Assembly (NCBI RefSeq): GCF_003597395.2
Contig: NC_133771.1
Coordinates: forward strand, 53,026,742 to 53,090,741
Length of the DNA stretch: 64,000 bases
DNA from: Chelonoidis abingdonii
Lineage: Eukaryota > Chordata > Testudines > Testudinidae
Reading direction: 5' to 3'
The first letter of the stretch is position 1, and the number at the start of each line of letters is the position of its first letter. Made by a program: the position numbers and the translations under genes. This document shows, piece by piece, positions 37,561-50,200 of this stretch. Below the pieces are notes generated by a model. That model was not told where the DNA came from and did not search any database. It saw only the letters and a program-made list of their open reading frames with translations.

Positions 37561-38255
37561 TGTGACGGGGCATCCACCCCACATTGGTATATAAGGGGTT
37601 AACAGAGGCCTAGAGACACTTCATGGAGAAGCATCCAATAGGAGAGAGACTGTGAGGCACAGCCAAAACAGGCTTAGCACGTCCATATAACTAGAGCCGC
37701 AGGGGAGAGTGGGGTCAGTTACTGCCTGGAGTTCAAAAAGAGAGGACTGGGTTCTTAGCAGAAATGGAAGTTAGCACCATGGACAGAGCAGCTTCTGGCG
37801 AAGACTATGGTGGCATGAGTGGGAGCTCCTGGCTGGCTTTTAGGACTGACATGCTGAGGCTGAGGGTGAAGGAGGTGCTGGGGCTGCAGGGAAGTGGCCC
37901 AGGAAGATGTACTGAGAAGCAACACGTGGCTGCCGTCCACAGGGTCCTTGGGTCGGGACCCAGAGTAGTAGGCAGAGCTGGGTTTCCCCCCACTCACCAT
38001 TGAGGAATTGGCAGGACAGTTGGATGGCCATATTAAACCCCAGGGCGGGGGAGCCCAGATGGTGTCACAGCTAAGGGGCGCGTCTTGAAGAGAATGCTGC
38101 AGTCCCTAGAGTGACACAGGTCAGAGAGTAGACATATCGGAGGGTGAGGCACCATGGGGGGAGGGCATACCAGTCTGCAGAGCTAATCCCAAAGATGGCC
38201 AGCAGGAAGTACCAGAGTGGTGACTACAGCCCCACCGCAGTATGGAAAAGAATTC
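37561..38255 (+). mobile_element. LTR-like element
   Basis: Starts TGTGACG with 'tatataaggggttaacagag' shortly after, then GC-rich sequence typical of a turtle retrovirus-like LTR, from memory. Open frames within it on both strands are composition artefacts. The 3' boundary is uncertain. Confidence 0.5.
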
Positions 38256-38649
38256 TGTTACTAAAACAGTGGGAGTCACATCCCTGAGTTGGCACTAAGA
38301 GAAACAATTAGTAAGAGCTAGTCTACTATTTCATTTTTCTAGATTAAATAATTTTAATAATTTGGGGGATAAAATTACTTCTCACTCAACATCACACACA
38401 CATACACTTCTCTTAACCAGGATATTTCTTAACCAAATAAAATTATATCTTATGTAATTATCAAACTGTGGGTTTTTGTGCATCTAATAAATCATTCTTA
38501 AACTGCAATCAATTATGATTCAAATTTTCATGATTAAATGTTTCCTCTGACTCTGTTTTGCCCATGATTCTTTCAGCTTTGGGAAATGGGCCCTCTTTAC
38601 CCACCAACTATATATATATTATAGGTTGGGACTATATTATGATTATAAT

Positions 38650-38785
38650 AACAGTCATACTAGGAAAGACCAATGGTCCATCTGCCCCTGTATCCTGTCT
38701 CGACTAGTGCCAGAAAATGAACAGAACAGAACTGCACTTTTGAGTGATCCATCCTCTGTCATCCAGTCCTAGATTTTGGCAGTTG
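38650..38785 (-). mobile_element. Antisense L3/CR1-like LINE, part 1
   Basis: 'aatggtccatctgcccctgt' and 'gatccatcctctgtc' are the reverse reading of a reptile/bird LINE. The sequence resumes at 39,297 after a CR1 copy. Confidence 0.65.
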
Positions 38786-39296
38786 GTGCTGGTTAGGGCT
38801 CAGCTGGAGTACTATGTCCAGTTTTGGTCAACAACCTATAGAAGGAAAGTCAAGAAACTGGAAAGGATCCAGAGGCAAGCAATAAAGATGATATAGGGAT
38901 AGAATGCAAAGGCTGAAGGAACTGGATATGTTTAGTTTGGAGAAGGAAAGACTAAGGGGAGAATATGATAGTAGTCTTCAAACACTTGAAAGACTGTAAT
39001 AAAAAGATGGAGAGAAGTTGTGCTCTTTTGCCACAGAGGGCAGGATAAGAGGCAATGGGTGCAAGTTACAGCACAGCAGATTTACATTAAATCTCAGGAA
39101 AAACTTCATCACTGTAAGAACTAGGCAAATGGAACAGACTGCCTAGGGTGGTTGTGGAAGCTCCTTCACTGGAGGTTTTCAAAAGGAGGCTGGATAGCCA
39201 TCTCTCTTGGATGGTTTAGACACAACAAATCTGCATCTTGGCAGGAGGCTAGACTATATGACCCTTGCAGTTCCTTCTAACACTATAATTCCATGA
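38786..39296 (+). mobile_element. CR1 LINE inserted into the L3/CR1-like LINE
   Basis: Sense-orientation CR1: 'gggctcagctggagtactat', 'ggaaaggatccagagg', 'aaggctgaaggaactgg' and the tail 'actatatgacccttgcagtt' with 'ataattccatgac'. Frames are disrupted. Confidence 0.8.
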
Positions 39297-39535
39297 CAAT
39301 CTTGGCTAATAGCTATGGATGACCTATCCTCCATGAATTCATCTAATTCTGTTTTGATTCCAGTTATATTTTTGGCCTTCACAACATCCACTGGCAATGA
39401 GTTCCGCAAGTTCACTGTGCAGTGTGTGAAAAAGTACTTATTTAAGTTAGTTTTAAACATGCTGCCTATTAATGTAATTGGGTAACCCCTGGTTCGTGAA
39501 TTATGTGAGCTAAATAACACTTAGCTATTCACTTT
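39297..39535 (-). mobile_element. Antisense L3/CR1-like LINE, part 2
   Basis: The minus strand still encodes an ORF2 C-terminal-like segment (KYFFTHCTVNLRNSLPVDVV). With part 1 it forms one older element split by CR1. Confidence 0.7.
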
Positions 39536-39885
39536 TAAACTCATAGACTTTAAGTTCAGATGAAACCCTCCTGATCACCCAGTTTGACCTCATGCACACT
39601 GCAGGCCATAGAACCACACCCACCCACTCCTGCGAGTGACCTGTGCCCCATCCTGTAGAGGAAGGGGGAAAAAAATCTCTGCCAATCTGACCTGGGGGAA
39701 AATTCCTTCTCAAACCCAAATATGACAATCAGTTATACCCTGAGCATGTGGACACGAATCATCAGCCTGATACCTGGAAAATAATTCTCTGTAGTGACTT
39801 AGAGCCCTCCCTATCTAGTGTCCCATCACAAGCCATTGGAGAGATTTGCTGCTAGCAGTTGCAGATCAGCTACATGCCATTGTAG
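39536..39885 (-). mobile_element. Antisense CR1-like LINE fragment
   Basis: 'tgcacactgcaggccataga', 'ctgggggaaaattccttctc' and 'ccctgagcatgtgg' are typical of an antisense reptile CR1-type repeat. Confidence 0.65.
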
Positions 39886-39889
39886 GTGT

Positions 39890-40750
39890 AACCCTTCTGC
39901 CCCTCTGAGTTGGCAGCAGCAAGGGCCGGGTTCAGTATCCAGGGGTTCCGTTTCAATAACACAAGGCATAACAGGCTCGAGCCCAAAAAACCAATGCCAA
40001 ACCAGCCTACCCACACCCAGACCAAAATCTGACACTCACCCCTAATGCCTCAAAGAGGCAATGTTCCCCTCGCGCAAGCACAGAGTCTCATGTTAGCAGA
40101 AAAGGTTGAATTACATGAAAAAACAACAAGCACTAAATTGGGAAAACCACCTCTACAAGTTCCAGACCAAACCGTGAAGCAAAGACCACATCCAGGAAAT
40201 TGCTGTGTCCTTTGCCCTGGCATCTTGATCCAGCAACCCCCAAATCACCACAGTCCCAAAAAGTCCCACAATCCAAAAGCTCTGTCCTGGGTCAGGCAGC
40301 CCCAAGGCGAGATCTATCTGCAGAGTCCTCCCCAGCCTGGGTAATAAAGCACCCCTTACTAATCCCGGGCCAACTCCCTGCCTTCGGGGTTCTCTTCCCC
40401 TTTCCATGTAACTCTCTGCTTTACCACCGCTCCACTCGCTACTCCACATCCTCACAAACTGCTCCCTCCAACCAGCTGCCCTGGTGAGCGCTTCCAGTTG
40501 TCCCTGAACGCTGCCCCGCTGCTCTGTGGCCACTCTGCCATCCCACACTACTCTGCTCTGCAGCCACTTCTGCTCCACCAGATGTCCCGTGATCTGCTCC
40601 AGCCGTCCCCACAAACTGCTCCACTCCACCAGCTGCTCTGTTCCGCCAGTATGCCAGCCCCCACTATTAGCACAGTACTCATCTCTCAGCTCATAATTTT
40701 CAGCTCTTACTGATTTCACTCTTATGATCTTCACTCATATAGGGAGCCGA
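39890..40750 (+). mobile_element. GC-rich LTR-like turtle repeat
   Basis: 'ggcagcagcaagggccgggt', 'cctcaaagaggcaatgttcc' and 'caaaccgtgaagcaaagacc' form a recurrent turtle repeat. An inverted copy of most of it is at 46.4-47.6 kb. The 193-codon minus-strand frame here has no protein resemblance and is attributed to composition. Confidence 0.5.
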
Positions 40751-41084
40751 TGCTAGTGCACCATTAGCCAAATGTTCAGCTCATAAACCGTATATAGAGT
40801 CTTAGGAATAAAAATCAACTCTCATCCACAAATGGAGAGAAGGTGAACTGGTGTTCTGGCTCCACACGAGCCTGCACCACCAGGCCCAAACCTGTCCCCC
40901 GCCTCTCTCAATTCAATGTTGAACCCATTCCTGTCTAGCAAGTACCACCCAACTGAGGTCGATTCATTTCCTTCACAAAACATCCCACATCGCAACCTGG
41001 ATGGGGAGGCGTGCCTATGCAAAAACGCTCTCTGGAATTCTTTCCACCAGATTCAGTGTATAGCTACCGACTCTCTTACATAGC

Positions 41085-41230
41085 AATTCAAAATCATACC
41101 ATCCCCCTCAACATTTATCAGCTCATCTTGAAGCATTAGGATCCCCCCCACACCATCCTTGAAAAACTGCTTTTAGAACTTCACTCCTCTGGTTAGAACT
41201 TCATCTCATTCAAATCTACCTGTGATCCAA
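41085..41230 (-). mobile_element. Antisense CR1 fragment (copy 1)
   Basis: 'atttatcagctcatcttgaa' and 'acttcactcctctgg' are an antisense CR1 phrase. The counterpart is at 47,815-48,000. Confidence 0.6.
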
Positions 41231-41944
41231 TTTATATCCATTTTCTCCTGTCCAACATGCACAGTCGGGAGACAATGTGGGCAACTATCTGTGGTCCCTC
41301 CACCTTCCCTGGGCAAAGCTCTGCCGGCAGAGATAGGGGCTGCCTTTTGCCCGTCCCACCCTGCTCCCCGTCCTCACTCTAGTCTGGCTTGTTCAAGTCG
41401 GGCAAACAAGATCAGTACAGAATAGAATTTCTCTGATGATTAGCTAAGAAACAATCGGAAACTGTGCAATCCTTAAAAACTTAGTTAAAAAAGGCTAAAG
41501 ATACAAATATTCCTAGCACAAAGCTTCTCAAATCTTATTACGACTAAAAATGATTCTGATTCTGAAGGAACAACGCCTGCATGACACCCATCTCATAAAA
41601 TGTCTTAATAAATTCAAAAACAAGTAATAGAAACAACATATTCCTTCACTTGAACTAAAACTTTTAATTAACAAAGTGAATCTATTTAAATTCCATAATG
41701 ATTTCAGTATAATTAAGTATATTGTAACATTGCGCGGAGGAAAAGTATTAAATAAAGAGGTGGTTTTAAGGTTATGTGACTCTGTTGACTTATGAGTTCT
41801 CAGATAAACAGTCATTAACCCATTTAACAGGTTTCATTCCTTGCATATTTTGGTTTTATACAGCAATTGTAACAGAACATTCCCCAACTGCTCCTAACAG
41901 ACATGGTGCAATGCGACACACATGACCACTTTATTCACTAACTA

Positions 41945-42880
41945 GAGTTCCTTTACTTCGTCTATAATCCATCAGTTCATCCTCTCTCTTTTGTGGCATT
42001 CTGGAGTGACTCTGAATTCCAAAGCATGATCGTTACTCGTACATGTCGGGAAGACAAAGAAATTGGAGTGTCTTGTAGCTATATCATGGTATAACCTTTT
42101 CCCTTGCAGCTAACATCATTATTTCTTCCTCTTTCAAACTCTGGAAAGCTGTAGGTGTTGTGTTTCCCAGGCTGATCTAGTGACGCACCTTCTGAATCAT
42201 CTTTTATGCATCAAAGCGTTTGTATGCTAGTCTGTATCACTTCTGTCGCCCTTGTTCTATGTCCTTGTGCCAATTTCCATAGAATTTTCTGGGGAGTTGA
42301 TGGTAGGCATCCTAATGATGTCCAAGCCAGCAGAGTTGTCATTCATCAGCAGGGCCTCAAGGCTTGTGGCATTTAGACTTTTGGGAAACCTACCAGTTGT
42401 ATTGTTCTACCAGAAGATCCATAATGGATGCAGAGACCACATATGAAGCCTCTACAGTTGATATGACATTTGTTGTGTCCATGGTCCTCACAGCTCATAG
42501 AGAAGATGTAGAGCATATAATGTTGCAAATTTTATTTTTTGAGAGTTATTGCGGATTTCAACGTTGTAATTTCCTAATGAGTAAAGCTTCTGTAAAACTA
42601 ATTCTATCTCTTTTCAAGAATCCTCATTGGAATTTTGCTGCCAATAGGTATAATCAACACTGTTTACTTGTTTCAAACTAATGTATATGTACAGATGGAG
42701 GGTAGATGATACAACATCACATTTTTCTGCAGGTTGATTGTAGCCAAACAATTTTGATACTTCCAACATATCTACATGTACTGAGATCTCCCTCAGTTGC
42801 TAGAAGTACACATCATCCCAAGATGTTCTCTTATAGTATTCTGTTACTATTGGTTCGCTTTAACCTGTAAGATGATTAAT
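41945..42880 (-). mobile_element. LINE ORF2 3' region, copy 1 (heavily broken)
   Basis: Same element as 48,775-49,830, with more frame breaks. Confidence 0.6.
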
Positions 42881-42947
42881 CTAAAAATTAGAAAAACCTC
42901 CCACCAGAGTTGTGCACGTGTTTTATTTACTTCCTCACATATACTTA

Positions 42948-43220
42948 GAACATAGGGTTAGAAGGCCGCAAGCCTATCTAGTTTAACTGCCTGCCAAATA
43001 AGGATTTGTGTGTCTAAACCATCCAGACAATATCACCAGTCTTTTGAAACCTCCAGTGAAGAAGCATCCAAACCACCCTAGGCACTCTGTCAATTTCCTG
43101 TCTTATTGTTTAGGAATTTTTTCTAATCGTATCTAAATCTGCTATACTGGTTTGAACCCACTTCCAATATTCTTCTGACAGGGTCGGAACCTCAAACCTC
43201 TTTATATCCTAAGTTGAACG
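42948..43220 (-). mobile_element. Antisense CR1 fragment (copy 1)
   Basis: 'catagggttagaaggccgca' and 'aacctccagtgaagaagcat' read as antisense CR1. The counterpart is at 49,897-50,200. Confidence 0.7.
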
Positions 43221-43917
43221 TAACAAATCCCACTTGATTGGCTGCTGAAATAGTCATAGAACCGTTTTACCATCTTTTAAACAGTCATAAACCTGTTAAA
43301 AAACCTTTAAATTTTACATTCTTAAAAAAAAATATTTTAGATTGTAGTCATGAGAATTTTGAAAATATAGAAACTTCCATATTGACTGGTCAAATTCCAA
43401 GTTAATTTATAAGAGAGTCACTGTTCTACATTAACAGTTCATTGTTTCACATAGTGCCTAAAGTCTAAAAAAGCTAGCTGACATTGCTTCTCAGTTTTAC
43501 ACACACATTAATAGAAACTTAATATTTCTTCTCTGTCATTCCAGCTTCAAAATGATCTATTCTCGATGAAAGAATTTCTAGTTTAAGTCCCTAATCCTAT
43601 AAAATTTAATGCTTCAATACAGCTTTTAGTGACAAGTTAATTAAAGCTTTTATCACAAACTAAATATAAGGTGCAAATAGAAAAGAATCTGATGATCACT
43701 AAAAATATGAAACTTGGAAGAGTGAGCACCAATACTATTTGCAAGAAGGCATATGTGAAATGGTCTTGTAACCTGAAAAACTATTCATTTTACTTTAGTA
43801 ATGTCTTAATGCTACCTGCAAAACTGATAATTTTAAGCTTATAAGATGAAAATAAGTATTAATTGCCATTTTCAAAATAAAAAAAAAACTCTTTCATCAA
43901 CTGATCAAAGCTTATAA

Positions 43918-44152
43918 TGTTTAATGTATATTTATCTCCCAATTATAACCTTGTAAAAGAGAAGATACCATATCTCATTTTACTTGTGTATGGACTGAAG
44001 CATAGAGAGGCTATGGTGTTTAGGCCTTGGCCCCTTTGTGGTCTGGCCTATAAGGACTCCAAATCAAACAGAAATCTGAGCTGGCGAATGAATGAATCCA
44101 GTCCCAAAGTCAGAGGTATAGTCCCCTAATCACTGGACCATCAACATTACCC
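43918..44152 (+). mobile_element. MIR-like SINE (copy 1)
   Basis: 'gactgaagcatagagaggct' and 'atcactggaccatc' keep the MIR core and 3' order, with small deletions relative to 50,938-51,175. Confidence 0.6.
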
Positions 44153-44425
44153 AACACTTACCACAGAATGGAATGCCTAATCACTTATTGTTTCCAACTT
44201 TAAGTAAAGAAGAGATGCTACCATATGTCACATACCATGGTTAGCAACTGTAAGTAATAGTGACACATACATACTTTGAAGTGATAGCTTCAATTATTAT
44301 TTCAAAATATTAATAGGTTATTGGGACGGACAAATCCATTTACATACACTTAAATTGCAGAAATCATGTTTGTTCTAGTGTTGGCCATTCACCCTCGATT
44401 AAATATTTTGTATTTGGAATCTATC

Positions 44426-46379
44426 CTTCAAGTACTGTTAATGTGTCTTTAGTGGGGCTTACGTGGTCTGATATGAACAATAATGTAAGTTTATTTTTTG
44501 GCTTATACCTTGAAAAATTTGAGAGAGAATGGTGTCACTAATAGTGTAGCCTTGCGTAGAATGGGATGAGTGGTTATGTAAGGGGTAGCCAAAGGCCTTG
44601 GGTAGAACTATCCATGTGGTAGCTGAGAGGAGGAAGGGATCTAAATTGAGATGTAGGGGGGACTGGCAAATAAGATGCATGGATGTTGACTCTCGGACCG
44701 TTGTATGTAGTGTGAGCAGTCTTTGGAAGTTGCAGTTAGCGAGAATTAAAACAGGGGAACTAAAAAGGAAGGGAGCCTAATGCGTGACCACAAACGCTTT
44801 ACCCTTGTTGTCTGTGCTAAAACATATGACGTTAAAATATAACCAATCAAGCGGTATTACACTAACTTTCGAATGTGCCGGTTGGGAGCATATGATTGGG
44901 GAGGGTGACACAGGGATGTGAGAGGCGCTATAGCTTTTACATGAGACGCACCTTCCTGTCTAGCTGCGGTGTAGTAGAACAAAGGTTTTTTTTTTATTTG
45001 TGGGCCTCTGCCCAGCCGGTCATATACTTTAGTGGTGTTCAAATTAAATTTTAATTGATTTTCTTTTTCAGAATAAATTCGACCAATCTCTACCCCCTAC
45101 TCGCCCCTCAAGACTTTATTCCATGTTCTTCACTACATTGAGCTTTAGATTCGTTAGTCTACTATTAGATTCCATTGTGTAATGTTGTTTTGGTANNNNN
45201 NNNNNNNNNNNNNNNNNNNNTATGTTTTCCTTTTGAGAATCCGAAATTCCAGAACTTAATTTCTCATTTCTACAGTTAATTAGATTTGATGAGTAAGCCC
45301 AGTTTCGTATGGTGTAGGCTATAGAATAGTCTTATGGGTATTAGTAAGGGATATGGAAGAGGACTTTATATCGCGAACAGTTTATAGGGGATTTGTCAGA
45401 CGCCCATGGGCAAATCGAAAGGTGTTTCCGTCCCGAACACTCTGATTCTCTTTCAGCTAATCCTATGTAGAGACTAAAATTCTATTACTAGATAATCAAA
45501 TGATCTAGTATTTGCCATCCGCCCTTGACCAAAGGCCAGAGGTCAGGAGGAAGAGAAAGGGATAGCACAGACGAGTGGAGTGGGCACCACACTAACGCCA
45601 AATAGAGAGCAAGCCAACTACTTACTGGATCAGTTAGCATTTTGCCCAGCGCGCACAGGTTGGAGGGGTAGCGCCCAGAGACATGCGCGCCACCTAAACG
45701 ACTATTTGGGGATTCCAAGGCGCGAGTAAGAAAACATGTTCTTGGCTGTCCTCCCTCAATGATACTTCGCCGGTTGGACCATGTATAGTGGACGCAATTT
45801 GTGGAAAACCAGGCAGAGAGTATAACATCAATGGAGATAGGGAACATTGTGGGCCAATTTGCTCAACACGCGTATTATGGACCATAAATTATTTGAAGTA
45901 AAGGGGAGATGGAAGAGGTGGTACAATACAAGATGTGAAAGGGAAAAATTGAGGCTATTGAAAAAATAATCAGGAGCTTTCACAGGGATGTCGCACGTCT
46001 GGGTGGGGGGATCGCCTACACTACGCTATATCAAGAGCTCGAGAGCTGGCTGTCCCAAGAGCATCAATAGCTTAAACCGGAGCGGGAATGGTGGCTAATG
46101 AATTTTCGAGATTGTTCCTATATGTTCAACCTCATGGCCAAGTGAAAGTGCCGCAGATTGACAGGAGAATAGAGGAGCAAGCTGAATTGACCATGAAGGA
46201 ACGACACACATCATGAGTTTTGTGGGACTTTCAACACGCAATATGGCTCAATGAAAGGCCATGATTTGGCAGTAGTGCTAAGTCGCTGTACTCTTGGATT
46301 CTCCCAGGCTTTGTCCCGCACGAAGCTTGGGAACTTGTTTTTGGTGGAGCACGAAAATGGCAACATCGCCGTTTATACA
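44426..46379. other. Unmatched, CpG-rich stretch between the duplicated blocks
   Basis: Has no counterpart in copy 2 and no recognisable repeat or gene. CpG is unusually frequent for this window (for example around 45,650-45,780). It contains a 25-N gap. Probably low-quality sequence. Confidence 0.5.
45196..45220. other. Assembly gap (25 N)
   Basis: Run of 25 N in the unmatched stretch. Confidence 0.99.
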
Positions 46380-47640
46380 GGGAAAACCTTGCCAAAAAAC
46401 AGCAGTTGGGTGTACGTGCTAGACAAGGGACATGGGGTTCAAACCCATTGAATTGAGAGAGGCTGGGAAACAGGTTAAGAATCTGTGCCGTGGGTGGCGG
46501 GCCTTCCTTTGGAGGCCAAGAGGCACCAGTTCACCCCCTCCCCTCTCTCCACTGTGGATGTCCAAGAGTTGATTTTTTTATTCCTTCTTAAGAACCTGCT
46601 ATATACAGGTTTGACTGAGCTGAACTCAACTTTGGCAATGGTGCATCTAGCCTGGGGGCCCCTTATATAGAGCGAGATCACAAGTAGTGAATACACTATA
46701 AATGAGCTGATATATACGAGTGCTGATGATGTCCTGAGTAACGTGGGCACGGGGAAGCCTTTGAAAGCATACTCTGCGTGTTACAGGCAGCTGGGGAGTG
46801 GATGCAGTGTGGTGTGTACGTCCTTGGAGCAGATCATCGGGACTGGGGAAGCAGAGGTGCCTGGCCAAGCAGAGGTAGTGTTGGGGGAAAGGGCAGAGTG
46901 GTCCAATTCTAGATTATAGCATAGTCGTGTGGGCCCTGTAGCATTCTCTCATGGTATCTATACTGTATGTTCATGTTCTCTGTGGCAGCTGTGTGATGTT
47001 GGAGCGTTGGTAGTTGTTATTAGGGGGTGGTTCTTGTGTGGTGGGTGTATGTTGGTTTGTGTGTGTTAAAAAAAAAAAGCAAGAGTGGAGCGGCTTGGTA
47101 AGCAAAGAAAGGCAGTTAAATGGGAGACAAGTGGAAAGCAGAACCCACGGGAGGAGGCCAGGGCAGTTTGGCCCGGAAATTTTTACGTAAGGTGCCCCTT
47201 TCCTAACCCGCCTGGGGGAGGGACCTCTGCAGATAGACTCTCGAACTTTGGGGCTGCCTGACCCAGACAGAGACTTTTGGATCGTGGGACTTTTGGGACT
47301 GTGGTGATTTGGGGGTTGCTGGACTCCAAGAGCCCAGGGCAAAGGACACAGGCCCAATTTCCTGGAGTGAGTCTTTGCTGCACGGTTTGGTCTAGGAAAC
47401 TCTAGTAAGAAAAAGGTGGTTTTTCCAATTTTAAGTGGCTTTGTTTGTTTTTAATTTTCATGGGTAAAATAAATTTAAAAAAACCTTTTTCTTCTTACAC
47501 CGAAACAAGGACTTTCTGTGGCTTTTTGGCCCGAAAAGAGGGGGAACCAAAAATTTGGGGCCCTCCTTTGAAAGGCATCTAGGGGGTGAGTGTAAGATTT
47601 TTTTCCCCCAGGTCACTGGGTGGGGGTTTTGGAACCCATG
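46380..47640 (-). repeat. Inverted copy of about 39,985-40,960
   Basis: The reverse complement aligns to the GC-rich LTR-like repeat and its right flank: 'ttggggctgcctgacccag', 'gtgatttgggggttgctgg' and 'caattcaatgggttt' correspond to 40,130-40,960. Copy 2 of the direct duplication starts where the inversion ends. Confidence 0.8.
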
Positions 47641-47814
47641 TCCCTTGTCTAGCAAGTACCACCCAACTGAGGTTGAGTCATTTCTGTCACAAAACAGTCC
47701 CACAGCTCGGCAACCTGGGATGGGGTAGGCGTGCCTATGCAAATACGCTCTCTGAAATTCTTTCCACCAGATGTCAGGGTAGAGCTCATCCTGACTCTGC
47801 TTACATAGGCAATC

Positions 47815-48000
47815 AAATCATACCATCCCCTCCATACATTTATCAAGCTCAGTCTTGAAGCTAGTTAGGATTCCCCCCCACACGGCATCCCTTGAAAAAC
47901 TGCTTTAGAACTTCACTCCTCTGATGGTTAGAAACCTTCATCTCATTTCAAATCTGAACCTGTTGATGGCCAATTTATATCCATGTGTTCTCCTGTCCAC
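47815..48000 (-). mobile_element. Antisense CR1 fragment (copy 2)
   Basis: 'tttatcaagctcagtcttga' and 'gatggttagaaacctt' are an antisense CR1 phrase, cleaner than in copy 1. Confidence 0.65.
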
Positions 48001-48774
48001 ATTGGCCAGGTCGGGAAGAGCAATGTGGGCAACTATGGGGATCCTGGGTCCCTCCACCTTCCCTGGGCAAAGCTCTGCAGGGCAGGAGTAGGGGGCTGCT
48101 TTTGGCCCTGTCCCACCCCTGCTCCCCTTCCTCACTCTGACTTCTGGCTTGGTCAAGGGCGGGGCAAACAAGATCAGTACAGAATAGGAATTTGCTCTGA
48201 GTGATTAGCTGAGAACAATGGAGAACTGTGGCAATGCCTTAAAACTTTAGTTTAAAAAGGTTAAATATACAAAGATATTCCTAGCACAAAGCTTTCCTCA
48301 AATCTAATTACTGTAATAAATAGTGATTTCTGGATTCTGAAAGGAACAACTGCCCTGCATGACACCCATGCGTCATAAAATGTCTTAATGAAATTCAAAG
48401 AACAATGTTAGATAGAAAACATATTCCTTCACTTGGATAAAGTACTTTTTTAATTTAACAAAGTGAATGCTATTTAAATTCAATAATTTGATTTCAGTTA
48501 TGTAATAAAGTATATTTGTAACAGTTTGGCTGCTGTAGGTGCAAAGTATTTAAATGAAATGAGGTGGATTTTTAAAGGTTTATGTGACTCCTGTTGACTT
48601 TAATGAGTTTCTCTTAGATGAAACAGTGCATTAACCCATTATAGACAGGGTTTCATTCCTTTGCATATTTTGGTTTTTGATAACAGCAATTTGTAAGACA
48701 GGAAACATTCCCCAACTGCTCCTAACAGAGCATGTGTGCACATGCAGACACACATGATCCAACTTTATTCACTA

Positions 48775-49830
48775 ACTAGAGTTTCCTTTACTGTTCGGTC
48801 TATAATCCATCAGTTCATACTCTCTCTTTTTGTGGATTCTGGAGTGACTCTGAAGTCCAAAGCATGATGCGTATACTCGTGAGCATGTCGGGAAGACAAA
48901 GAAATTGGTGAGTGTCTTGGTAGCTATAGCAGTGGTATGACACTTTTCCCTTGCAGCTAACAGTCGATTATTTCTGTCCTCTTCAAAGCCTTGGAAAGCT
49001 GTAGGTGTTGTGTGTTCCCAGGCTGATCTAGTTGACGCAGCCTTCTTGAAATCATCTGGTTTTATTGCATCAAAGCGTTCTGGATGCTGTCCTTGTATCA
49101 CTTTCTGGGTCAGCCTTGATTCTGATGTCCTTGTGCCAATTCTCCATAGAAAATTTTTCTGGGGAGTTGATGTTTAGGCATCCTAATGATGTGTCCAAGC
49201 CAGCATAGTTGTGCTATTATCAGCATGGCCTCAATGCTTGTGGCATTTGACTTTTGGAGAACCTACCAGTTGGTAATTTTGTCTTACCAGAAGATCCCCA
49301 TAATGGCATGCAGAGACCACATATGGAAGGCCTCTAGCTGTTTGATATGACATTTGTATGGTGTCCAGGTCTCACAGCCATAGAGGAGAGATGTGAGCAT
49401 ATAAGTGTTGTAAAGTTTTATTTTTGTTGAGAGGGTTATGTTGCGGGATTTCAGGACTTTGTAACTTTCCTAATGAGTGAGAAGCTTTCTGTAAACTATT
49501 CGTGATCTCTTTGTCAAGAGATCCATCATTGGAGATTTTGCTGCCGAGATAGGTATAATCAACAACTTGTTTTACTTGGTTTCAACTAATGTATATGGTA
49601 CAGAATGGAGTGGTGAAGATGATTGATGCAACATCACAGTTTTCTGCAGGTTGATTGTAAGGCCAAACAATTTTGATACTTCGGCAAAGTGATCTACGAT
49701 GTACTGGAGATCTCCCTCAGTGTGCTAGGAGGGCACAATCATCCACAAAGAGTGCTTCTCTTATTAGTAGTTCTGTTACTATTGTTTTCGCTTTAAGCCT
49801 TGTAAGATTGATTGTTAACTTAAATAATTA
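48775..49830 (-). mobile_element. LINE ORF2 3' region with C-terminal zinc knuckle remnant, copy 2
   Basis: On the minus strand the upstream part gives FVDDCALLAH and EGDLQYIVDHFAEVSKLFGL in broken frames (the reverse-transcriptase FADD-box region). 49,101-48,772 is open and ends in a CCHH-like segment (CSRVYASCFGLQSHSRIH). This layout fits an RTE-like non-LTR element; the clade is tentative. Confidence 0.65.
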
Positions 49831-49896
49831 TAAAAAACCTTCCCACCAGAGCTTGTGCCACGTGTTTTTTTTACAGTTCCTTCACATATTACTTAG

Positions 49897-50200
49897 AATC
49901 ATAGGGTTAGAAGGGACCGCAAGAGTCATCTAGTTTAACTGCCTGCCAAGATATAGGATTTGTTGTGTCTAAACCATCCAAGACAGATATCTATCCAGCT
50001 TCCTTTTGAAAACCTCCAGTGAAGAAGCATCCACAACCACCCTAGGCACTCTGTTCAATTGTTCTATTGTGCTTATTGTTAGGAAGTTTTTTTTCTAAGA
50101 TCGTATCTAAATCTGCTATACTGTAGTTTGAACCCACTTCTCTAATAGTTCCTTCTGACAGGGTCGGGAACCTCAAACCTCTTTATATCCTAAGTTGAAG
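49897..50200 (-). mobile_element. Antisense CR1 fragment (copy 2)
   Basis: 'gaatcatagggttagaaggg' followed by 'gtcatctagtttaactgcct' and 'gaaaacctccagtgaagaag' is a well-preserved antisense CR1 3' region. Confidence 0.8.

Larger units (their letters stand above)
40925..44425 (+). repeat. Large direct duplication, copy 1 (indel-ridden)
   Basis: Collinear over its whole length with 47,635-51,430 but about 300 bases shorter, mainly through scattered 1-3 base deletions. It contains the same antisense LINEs and MIR in the same order. The divergence pattern looks like uncorrected long-read error rather than evolution. Confidence 0.85.

Noticed and set aside
40153..40734. 193-codon minus-strand open frame
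   Set aside because: Lies in a GC-rich LTR-like repeat duplicated in inverted form at 46-47 kb; Trp/Gly/Arg-rich and without motifs.
46251..46451. 66-codon frame resembling a small conserved protein
   Set aside because: Its end is the reverse complement of the noisy LTR-flank sequence; no family match and the region is suspect.
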